6,506 bases of DNA from Bacteroidales bacterium (lineage in GTDB: Bacteria > Bacteroidota > Bacteroidia > Bacteroidales > VadinHA17), in contig PMEC01000244.1 of assembly GCA_003155705.1 (NCBI GenBank), positions 1 through 6,506 of the forward strand, written 5' to 3'. Position numbers and translations under genes: made by a program. This document shows, piece by piece, positions 1 through 5,238 of the stretch (its first letter is position 1; every line of letters starts with the position of its first letter). The notes beneath the pieces are model-generated. The model had not been told where the DNA came from. It searched no databases and worked only from the letters and a program-made list of their open reading frames with translations.

Positions 1-62
1 CTTTCCCTGAAGCCATGCTTGTTAACTCTCTTTCTTCTCGATGGCTGATATGTTCTTTTCAT
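1..62 (-). CDS. rpmH: Ribosomal protein L34 (partial, N-terminal 20 residues)
   Basis: The minus strand from 62 reads MKRTYQPSRRKRVNKHGFRE before the window edge. This is the highly conserved start of bacterial L34, a protein of about 45-50 residues rich in Arg and Lys that sits in the large ribosomal subunit. Only about 40% of the gene is present; the 3' end lies to the left of the window. The ATG is the only sensible start, because the family begins exactly at this Met. An AGG six bases upstream of the ATG is a weak ribosome binding site. The gene follows rsmG on the same strand after 94 bp and has its own promoter candidate. The identification rests on the protein sequence alone and is strong despite the short length. 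Confidence 0.95.
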   Translation of the reverse strand, partial: MKRTYQPSRRKRVNKHGFRE

Positions 63-101
63 TGTGACCTGTTTTTATTATATCTTTCTGAATTGAGATC
101 G

Positions 102-130
102 CAAAGGTAATATTTTTTTCCAATTCCAAA
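102..130 (-). promoter_or_regulatory. Promoter of rpmH, Bacteroidota type
   Basis: On the minus strand, TTTG (130-127) is followed after 17 bases by TACCTTTG (109-102), a full match to the Bacteroidota -7 consensus TAnnTTTG. Transcription would start around 95-97, giving a leader of about 34 bases before the L34 ATG. The promoter lies wholly in the gap between rsmG and rpmH, so rpmH can be expressed independently of the upstream operon. No terminator is visible after rsmG, so read-through from it is also possible. Confidence 0.65.
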
Positions 131-156
131 ATCCCATAGCACTTTTTTTATTAAAA

Positions 157-777
157 TCACAGCGGCATATAGACTATACGTTTTGTCTCAAAAAATGATT
201 CTGAAAAAAAGTCTTTAATATCATAGATGACAGCCCTGTTTAGAAATGTCATTAATTCACCTGACAGATCTCCGCCTTTGAGGTACAGAATTCCATTTTT
301 TATTCTGTTTTTTCCTTCTGTTTGAATATTTTTTGAAATCAGCTTGACAAAATCAGGAAAGGCTGTAACTGCGCGACTTACAATAAAATCATACTTTTCC
401 TTATGATCTTCAACCCTCATTCTTACCGGATTGACATTTGTAAGATTCAGTTCTTCTGAAACCTCTCTTACTACCTTTATCTTCTTTTCAATGGAGTCAA
501 GAAGTGAAAATTTAACTGACGGGAAAAGAATTGATAAAGGTATTCCCGGAAAACCTCCACCGGTTCCAACATCAAGAATATTTGAACAGGGATTGAATGT
601 GACAATTTTTGCTATTGCAAGAGAATGAAGAACATGGTGAATATAAAAATTCCCAATATCTTTTCTTGAAATTAAATTTATTCTGCTGTTCCACTCTTCA
701 TAAAGATTTTTCAAAGATGAAAACTGCTCTTTCTGAAGATCAGATAGGTCAGGGAAGTATTTTAAAATTTCATCCAT
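157..777 (-). CDS. rsmG: 16S rRNA (guanine-N7)-methyltransferase RsmG (GidB)
   Basis: This 206-residue protein has the usual length of RsmG, the SAM-dependent enzyme that makes 7-methylguanosine at position 527 (E. coli numbering) of 16S rRNA in the decoding centre. Visible family features are the N-terminal helix with EEWNSRINLISRKD (27-40), HHVLHSLAI (47-55), the SAM-binding motif ILDVGTGGGFPGIPL (67-81), the acidic motif-II residue D94 in LLDSIEKKI, the VSRAV motif (133-137) and a LKGGD strand (166-170). The fold is a Rossmann-like class I methyltransferase, cytosolic. The ATG is two bases after the TAG of the sigma factor gene, so translation is probably coupled to it. Loss of RsmG is known to give low-level streptomycin resistance in several bacteria. 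No key residue appears to be missing. Confidence 0.96.
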   Translation of the reverse strand: MDEILKYFPDLSDLQKEQFSSLKNLYEEWNSRINLISRKDIGNFYIHHVLHSLAIAKIVTFNPCSNILDVGTGGGFPGIPLSILFPSVKFSLLDSIEKKIKVVREVSEELNLTNVNPVRMRVEDHKEKYDFIVSRAVTAFPDFVKLISKNIQTEGKNRIKNGILYLKGGDLSGELMTFLNRAVIYDIKDFFSESFFETKRIVYMPL

Positions 778-779
778 CT

Positions 780-1376
780 CTACCTGTTTCCGGTCTTGTT
801 CAGGACATTGTAAAGCAAGGTTTTGGCCCGGAATAACTGGGCTTTAATAGTTCCGATCGGAAGATCAAGTTCTTTAGATATCTCCTCGTAAGAATACTCT
901 TTGTAATACCTTAATTCAATAAGATTTCTATACCGTGGTTTCAGCTGACTGACAACTTCCCTGAGCTGGGCAAATTTTTGACGGTTGATTAATGTTTCTT
1001 CAGGATCAGGCATATCAGACTGGATATTGACCGTATAGCCATTCATTTCATCAGATGCCTGATCTATAATGGAAGGCGATGCCTGTTTCTTCCTGATGAA
1101 ATCGATGCAATTATTAGTGGCAATTTTAAACAACCAGGTACTAAAGGCAAAATTAGGAGTATATGTTTCAAGACTTCGGAAAGCTTTTCCAAATGCCTCA
1201 ATCGTAAGGTCTTCAGCATCTGAAGCATTATTTACCATTTTAAGGAGCATGAAATATATGGAATCCCTATAACGGTTCAGAAGAGAGGCAAAAGCTTTTT
1301 CATTACCATTTCGAGCTTGTTCCACAAGCACCAGATCATTCTTTGCTTTTTCCGATAAATCTTTTCCTATCTCCAT
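780..1376 (-). CDS. ECF-type RNA polymerase sigma factor (sigma-70 family)
   Basis: The 198-residue protein has the two-domain layout of extracytoplasmic-function sigma factors. Region 2 covers about 23-97, with DAEDLTIEAFGKAF (53-66) for core RNA polymerase contact and FSTWLFKIATNNCIDFIRKK (78-97) for -10 recognition. A variable, acidic linker (about 100-130) follows. Region 4 covers about 136-190, with LKPRYRNLIELRYYKEYSYE (145-164) and the helix-turn-helix SKELDLPIGTIKAQLFRAKT (167-186), which reads the -35 element. Its ATG lies inside the last codons of the glycosyltransferase gene (10-bp overlap), and rsmG follows two bases after its stop. No anti-sigma factor or FecR-like gene is next to it, so it may be controlled by transcription, by stress or by a distant partner. 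Which promoters it reads cannot be told from the sequence. Confidence 0.92.
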   Translation of the reverse strand: MEIGKDLSEKAKNDLVLVEQARNGNEKAFASLLNRYRDSIYFMLLKMVNNASDAEDLTIEAFGKAFRSLETYTPNFAFSTWLFKIATNNCIDFIRKKQASPSIIDQASDEMNGYTVNIQSDMPDPEETLINRQKFAQLREVVSQLKPRYRNLIELRYYKEYSYEEISKELDLPIGTIKAQLFRAKTLLYNVLNKTGNR

Positions 1377-2497
1377 TTGTTTCTCCCTTGTCTGTTACGA
1401 AAATTGCTAAAATACAGGACTCCGTTTATTACCGGCGAAAAGATATCAAAAAATATTGAAAAGATCAGTAAGCCCTTTTCATTAAGCTTCTTCTGAACCA
1501 AAGCCAGAACAGTAATCTGTACAAGTAGTCTAAATCCTAATATGCCGATAACATATGGCCAGAGATACAATACTGAGACCAATACTGCAAAGCTTGCATA
1601 GAAGAGAAACCGTGAAAAAGGTTCAAAAAATAAAAGTATTTTATGACCTGTTTTATAGTATTTTGCTGTGGTAAAATGACGCTGCTTTTGTTTGATAAAT
1701 TCTGCCGTATTTGATGAAGGGACAGACCTCGTATGAGATCCTGGTCTGATTTCAACTTTAGTATTAACCCAAGATGCATGAGCGTTTACGAACAAATCAT
1801 CATCTCCGGATATGATATGATTATGTTCTCCGAATCCTTTATTTCTGAAAAACAGGGAACGGCGGTAAGCAAGATTGCGGCCGACTCCCATGTAAGGAAT
1901 TTTTCTTAATGCCATTCCTATATACTGCATGGCAATGAACATACTGTCGAAACGTATATATCTGTTTAGCAGTCCTTTTTCTTGAAGGTATCCTCCATAA
2001 CCCAGGACAAAATCGGTTTTGTTATCAAAATTTGAAGCCATATCCGACAGCCACTTTTCAGATTCAGGCTGACAGTCGGCATCAGTAAATACCAGGATTT
2101 CATTTGTTGCAGCTTTGATTCCGATGAACTGAGCAAATTTTTTATTATGAGTAAACTTAGGGTCTTTGGTAATTGAAGAAATCTTTAAATGTGGATATTG
2201 CATAAGAAGTTCGCCGAGAAAATCATCTGAACTATCCTCAGAACAATCATTTACAACAATCACTTCGTATGACGGATAATCCTGCTCAAGTACTGAAGGA
2301 AGAAAATTTCTGAGATTTTCGGCTTCATTTCTTGCACAGATAATTACTGAGACGGATTCCTTCCGGTTTTCAATTTCAGGTGGTTTATAAAAATGAGGAG
2401 CCAGGTAAAACCAGAGCCAGTAAAACAATTGAATTACTGCTGCAAAACAAAAAAGAATAAAAATGACAAATAATAACAGATTATCTCCGGGTATCAT
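1367..2497 (-). CDS. Membrane-anchored family 2 glycosyltransferase
   Basis: With the ATG at 2497 the protein has 376 residues. It has an N-terminal membrane segment (about 7-33) and then a cytosolic GT-A domain: SVSVIICARNEAENL-type start (48-62), VVND with D84, the metal- and nucleotide-sugar-binding DAD (139-141), a GDDD segment with the likely catalytic acid (231-234), and QKQRH (270-274), similar to the Q/RxxRW motif of processive enzymes. Two or three hydrophobic segments (about 287-335 and 343-363) anchor the C-terminus. Such enzymes transfer a sugar from a nucleotide donor to a lipid or growing glycan at the inner face of the cytoplasmic membrane; donor and acceptor are unknown. A TTG at 2521 would add eight residues, but no better ribosome binding site precedes it. 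It overlaps the sigma gene by 10 bp and probably leads the operon with sigma and rsmG. Confidence 0.9.
   Translation of the reverse strand: MIPGDNLLLFVIFILFCFAAVIQLFYWLWFYLAPHFYKPPEIENRKESVSVIICARNEAENLRNFLPSVLEQDYPSYEVIVVNDCSEDSSDDFLGELLMQYPHLKISSITKDPKFTHNKKFAQFIGIKAATNEILVFTDADCQPESEKWLSDMASNFDNKTDFVLGYGGYLQEKGLLNRYIRFDSMFIAMQYIGMALRKIPYMGVGRNLAYRRSLFFRNKGFGEHNHIISGDDDLFVNAHASWVNTKVEIRPGSHTRSVPSSNTAEFIKQKQRHFTTAKYYKTGHKILLFFEPFSRFLFYASFAVLVSVLYLWPYVIGILGFRLLVQITVLALVQKKLNEKGLLIFSIFFDIFSPVINGVLYFSNFRNRQGRNKWR
1383..1389 (-). promoter_or_regulatory. Ribosome binding site of the ECF sigma gene
   Basis: The minus strand reads AAGGGAG six bases before the sigma ATG at 1376. It lies inside the coding sequence of the glycosyltransferase C-terminus. 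A purine-rich site this good is uncommon for the group and supports the chosen start and the 10-bp gene overlap. Confidence 0.6.
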
Positions 2498-2545
2498 CTG
2501 GGTGATAATTATTGCCGGCAATATTAGAAAGATAATTGGAAAGGC

Positions 2546-2574
2546 AAAAGATAGTTTTCAACAATTTTCTTCAA
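2546..2574 (-). promoter_or_regulatory. Candidate promoter of the glycosyltransferase-sigma-rsmG operon
   Basis: On the minus strand a TTG (2574-2572) is followed after 18 bases by TATCTTTT (2553-2546), which matches seven of eight positions of TAnnTTTG. The start point would lie near 2540, about 40 bases before the ATG at 2497. The match is imperfect and this AT-rich stretch could give it by chance. Confidence 0.35.
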
Positions 2575-2609
2575 TATGAGAACAGTAAAGAAAAAAATAC
2601 AATGATAAT

Positions 2610-2640
2610 TTTATAAGGCCATGCAGATGAATTACATTTG
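2610..2640 (+). promoter_or_regulatory. Promoter of the tgt operon, Bacteroidota type
   Basis: TACATTTG at 2633-2640 is a full match to the -7 consensus TAnnTTTG. A TTTA (2610-2613) lies 19 bases upstream at the -33 place, one base off TTTG. Transcription would start around 2645-2648, leaving a leader of fewer than 20 bases before the tgt ATG at 2665. It points away from the promoter of the glycosyltransferase operon, so the 2498-2664 gap is a divergent promoter region. Confidence 0.6.
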
Positions 2641-2664
2641 TGCTTCTGAAATCCGGATTAAATA

Positions 2665-3792
2665 ATGTTCCAGGTAAAAAGCAGGGATAAAGAATCAAAA
2701 GCAAGGACAGGGGTACTTAAAACTGCTCACGGGGATATCCCGACTCCAATATTTATGCCTGTTGGAACAGCCGGAACAGTTAAAGGTATACTTCAGCGCG
2801 ATCTTGCTGAAGATATCGATGCAAAGATCATTCTGGGGAATACCTATCATCTTTTTCTCAGGCCTGGTACCGATATTCTGAAATCTGTTGGCGGTCTTCA
2901 CAAATTCATGGCCTGGGAAAGACCAATCCTGACAGATAGCGGAGGTTATCAGGTTTTTTCGCTGAATGAAATAAGAAAAATCTCTGAAGAAGGAGCGCTT
3001 TTCAGATCACATATTGACGGTTCTAAACACCTTTTCACACCTGAGAATACTATTGATATACAGCGTATTATTGGTGCTGATATAATGATGGTTTTTGATG
3101 AATGCACACCTTATCCCTGCGATTATAAATATGCCCGTAAGTCGCTTTTATTGACACATCGGTGGCTTGACCGCGCAATCATTCGCTTTAAGGATTCGGA
3201 ACCATTATGGGGATATGATCAGATGTTATTCCCGATTGTCCAGGGAAGTACATTTGAAGATCTCCGGAAAGAATCGGCAGAAAATGCTGCAGCCTGCAAC
3301 ATGGCCGGGATAGCTATAGGCGGACTTTCCGTGGGAGAACCTGCTGAGGAAATGTACAGGATTATTGAAGTTGTTAATGAAATACTGCCTGAAGATAAAC
3401 CACGTTATCTCATGGGTGTAGGAACACCTGCCAATATACTTGAGGCAATTGAAAGAGGTGTAGACATGTTTGATTGTGTGATGCCTACAAGGAACGGACG
3501 TAACGGAATGATTTTTACTTGGGATGGAATAATAAATATCAGAAACAAGAAATGGACAGATGATTTCACCCCTCTCGATCCGTTTTCTGCTTCGGTGGTA
3601 AGCAGGACCTACTCAAAGGCATACCTGAGGCATTTGATAATCTCCGGTGAGATTCTCGGGGCACAGATCGCCAGTATACATAATCTGGCATTCTATCTTT
3701 ATCTTGTGAGTGTTGCAAGAAAAAAAATTGAGGAAGGTGACTATTCAAAATGGAAAAACGCAATTATAAAAAAACTATCAGGAAGATTATAG
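2665..3792 (+). CDS. tgt: Queuine/preQ1 tRNA-guanine transglycosylase
   Basis: The 375-residue protein is a full-length bacterial Tgt, a TIM-barrel enzyme that swaps the guanine at tRNA wobble position 34 (GUN anticodons: Asp, Asn, His, Tyr) for the queuosine precursor preQ1. Seen in order: TPIFMPVGTAGTVKG (27-41), ILGNTYHLFLRPG (56-68), TDSGGYQVFSL with D91 in the active site (90-100), VQGS (192-195), GGLSVGE (219-225), and GVDMFDCVMPTRNGRNG (265-281), in which D270 matches the known nucleophile. The zinc region is odd: the classical CxCxxC is replaced by S308-A-S310-V-V-S313, while H339 is kept in SIHNLAFY. It is first in a two-gene plus-strand operon with the Lpt permease, whose start overlaps its end by 43 bp. 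Function is very likely, but whether metal is bound is doubtful. Confidence 0.95.
   Translation: MFQVKSRDKESKARTGVLKTAHGDIPTPIFMPVGTAGTVKGILQRDLAEDIDAKIILGNTYHLFLRPGTDILKSVGGLHKFMAWERPILTDSGGYQVFSLNEIRKISEEGALFRSHIDGSKHLFTPENTIDIQRIIGADIMMVFDECTPYPCDYKYARKSLLLTHRWLDRAIIRFKDSEPLWGYDQMLFPIVQGSTFEDLRKESAENAAACNMAGIAIGGLSVGEPAEEMYRIIEVVNEILPEDKPRYLMGVGTPANILEAIERGVDMFDCVMPTRNGRNGMIFTWDGIINIRNKKWTDDFTPLDPFSASVVSRTYSKAYLRHLIISGEILGAQIASIHNLAFYLYLVSVARKKIEEGDYSKWKNAIIKKLSGRL
3731..3740 (+). promoter_or_regulatory. Ribosome binding site of the LptF/LptG-family gene, inside tgt
   Basis: AGGAAGGTGA ends nine bases before the ATG at 3750 and contains AAGGTGA, a good match to the 16S rRNA 3' end. It lies in the tgt coding sequence. 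This site, together with the lack of any other ATG, GTG or TTG before the first membrane segment, supports the start at 3750 and hence the 43-bp overlap. Confidence 0.55.
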
Positions 3793-4889
3793 CAGACCTG
3801 AGAATCAAGATTATTGATTTCTATATAATTAAGAAGTTCCTTGGGACATTCTTCTTCGCACTTGTTTTGATATTAACTATTGCAGTAGTCTTCGATTTTG
3901 CTGAGAAAATTGATGATTTCATGCAGAATCATGCCCCGGTCAGAGCAATTATTTTTGATTATTATTTCAACTTTATACCCTACTTTGCTACACTTTTTGC
4001 GCCTTTGTTTGTATTCATCTCAGTCATTTTTTTCACATCAAAAATGGCTGTCAATACGGAGATAATTGCTATTCTTAACAGTGGAATGAGTTTCCTGAGA
4101 ATGATGTGGCCATATTTTCTGTCGTCTCTCTTTATTGCAGTTTTTACATTCATGCTTACGAATTTTGTCATACCTCATGCGAATCTTGTAAGGATGAATT
4201 TTGAAGAAAAATATTACAGACATCCTGCAATGAGAATGGGAGTCGTATCAAATTTTCACCGTCAGGTTTACAAAAACGTATATGCATATATGGAGATGTA
4301 TTATCCTGAGTCGCAGTCAGGCAGAAATTTCAGTCTTGAAAGGTTTGATGACAGCGGCCATCTTGAATCAAAACTTATGTCGCCCCAGGTAAGATGGGAT
4401 ACTACTATTAAAAAATGGAGCGCCTGGAATTATTATATCAGGGATATTCACGGGATAAATGACTCAATTTCCAAAGGTTTGCGGATTGATACAGCTCTTA
4501 CAGTGACACCTAAGGATTTTGCGCGTGAGCCAGATTTTGTTGGAACAATGACTTACCACGAATTAAATGATTACATAAGTCTTCTAAAGCTTCAGGGTTC
4601 TGATGAACTTAAGCTCTATATGATTGAAAAACAACGGCGTTTTTCCAACTCATTTGCCGTTTTCATCCTTACCCTGATCGGAGTATCACTTTCATCACAG
4701 AAGATACGGGGAGGCATCGGAATGCAGATAGGTGTTGGCCTGGCGCTAAGCTTTTCTTACATTCTTTTCATGCAGTTTGCTTCTCAGTTTTCACTTAAAG
4801 GGAATCTCAATCCTTTGCTGGCATTATGGATACCGAACCTGTTATATTCATTTATAGCACTTTTCCTTTACAGAATTGCACCGAAATAA
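3750..4889 (+). CDS. LptF/LptG-family permease (YjgP/YjgQ), LPS export
   Basis: The 379-residue protein matches the layout of LptF/LptG, the membrane half of the LptB2FG ABC transporter that lifts lipopolysaccharide out of the inner membrane and pushes it along the Lpt bridge to the outer membrane. Near the N-terminus it has DFYIIKKFLGTFFFALVLIL (23-42), the amphipathic helix and first membrane segment. FDFAEKIDDF (48-57) and two more membrane segments (about 70-96 and 118-141) follow. A periplasmic beta-rich domain (about 150-285) precedes three C-terminal segments (about 299-316, 324-345 and 353-375). RMNFEEKYYRHP (148-159) and SSQKIRGG (315-322) are further family-like stretches. LptF and LptG cannot be told apart here. 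The partner permease and the ATPase LptB are not in the window. It is co-transcribed with tgt, a pairing I recall as common in Bacteroidota. The coding potential of the first 20 residues is less certain than the rest. Confidence 0.92.
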   Translation: MEKRNYKKTIRKIIADLRIKIIDFYIIKKFLGTFFFALVLILTIAVVFDFAEKIDDFMQNHAPVRAIIFDYYFNFIPYFATLFAPLFVFISVIFFTSKMAVNTEIIAILNSGMSFLRMMWPYFLSSLFIAVFTFMLTNFVIPHANLVRMNFEEKYYRHPAMRMGVVSNFHRQVYKNVYAYMEMYYPESQSGRNFSLERFDDSGHLESKLMSPQVRWDTTIKKWSAWNYYIRDIHGINDSISKGLRIDTALTVTPKDFAREPDFVGTMTYHELNDYISLLKLQGSDELKLYMIEKQRRFSNSFAVFILTLIGVSLSSQKIRGGIGMQIGVGLALSFSYILFMQFASQFSLKGNLNPLLALWIPNLLYSFIALFLYRIAPK

Positions 4890-4907
4890 TGATCTGTTCG
4901 ATTTTTA

Positions 4908-4937
4908 TTATATATGACTATAGGTAATCATATATAA
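4908..4937. repeat. AT-rich inverted repeat after the Lpt permease gene
   Basis: TTATATATGA (4908-4917) and TCATATATAA (4928-4937) are perfect 10-base inverted copies around a 10-base loop, starting 19 bases after the permease stop. The stem has just one G-C pair and there is no T-run after it, so it is a poor intrinsic terminator. It may help end the tgt operon mRNA, bind a protein, or be chance in AT-rich DNA. Confidence 0.5.
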
Positions 4938-4954
4938 AACATTATAAATCGCTT

Positions 4955-5042
4955 GAAAATCAATTTATTTACCCCATCCCCAAGGGGAGTAAATTGATTT
5001 TCTTCGCTCCCCTTGGGGTCGGGGTTAACGAAGAAAATCAAT
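4955..5042. repeat. Compound inverted repeat, A-B-A'-B'-A layout
   Basis: Arm A is GAAAATCAATTTA (4955-4967). Block B is ACCCCATCCCCAAGGGGAG (4971-4989). Arm A' is TAAATTGATTTTCTTCG (4990-5006). Block B' (5007-5025) is the reverse complement of B at 17 of 19 positions. A second A reads CGAAGAAAATCAAT (5029-5042). A' pairs perfectly with the first A over 13 bases (4955-4967 with 4990-5002) and with the second A over 14 bases (4993-5006 with 5029-5042). Both hairpins have 22-base loops, and they share A', so they exclude each other. B and B' can pair instead, with A' as the loop. B and B' each also hold a small palindrome (CCCCAAGGGG, CCCCTTGGGG). The GC-rich blocks stand out in AT-rich surroundings. 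It resembles intergenic palindromic (REP/BIME-like) elements; a role in ending transcription is also possible. Confidence 0.85.
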
Positions 5043-5101
5043 AAATTAGGGTGTTAGATTCCAGATACTCATATTATTATTTATAACTACCATATAATCA
5101 G

Positions 5102-5130
5102 TTGTAAAAGATCAATTTTAACTATATCTG
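5102..5130 (+). promoter_or_regulatory. Weak promoter candidate for the carboxyltransferase gene
   Basis: TTG (5102-5104) is followed after 18 bases by TATATCTG (5123-5130), seven of eight positions of TAnnTTTG. A start near 5137 would leave a leader of about 100 bases. It is the best match found in the gap but not strong, and the true promoter may lie elsewhere. Confidence 0.3.
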
Positions 5131-5238
5131 ATTATAACAGTCGAAAGATGATAAAAATCTTACTTTAAGTTGAACTATTTCCCTTAAATTGTAACCTGAA
5201 AAAAACCGATTCCCCCAATATGTTAAAAACGTACAAAT

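Larger units (their letters stand above)
4890..5238. other. 349-bp non-coding gap with repeats and promoter candidates
   Basis: No open reading frame of useful length or family resemblance is present on either strand. The gap holds an AT-rich inverted repeat (4908-4937), the compound A-B-A'-B'-A element (4955-5042), an AT-rich stretch with a possible promoter (5102-5130) and about 100 bases of probable leader before the carboxyltransferase. I see no tRNA, known riboswitch or classical GC-stem plus T-run terminator. Confidence 0.75.

Noticed and set aside
431..836. Two plus-strand open frames of 65 and 75 codons opposite rsmG and the sigma gene
   Set aside because: They run antisense to well-identified genes and show no family-like motifs.
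1537..1779. 80-codon minus-strand frame inside the glycosyltransferase
   Set aside because: It is another frame of a clear gene; composition looks like out-of-frame translation.
2498..2521. TTG start adding eight residues to the glycosyltransferase
   Set aside because: TTG is a rare start, no ribosome binding site precedes it, and the ATG at 2497 still leaves the whole first membrane segment. It remains possible.
4971..5025. Rho-independent terminator made by the GC-rich blocks
   Set aside because: The B/B' stem is GC-rich, but no T-run follows on the plus strand (TAACGAAG comes next), so a classical terminator is not supported.
4955..5042. CRISPR array
   Set aside because: The repeated arms alternate in orientation, are only 10-14 bases long, and the two spacers are reverse complements of each other, which is not CRISPR layout. 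No cas genes are present.
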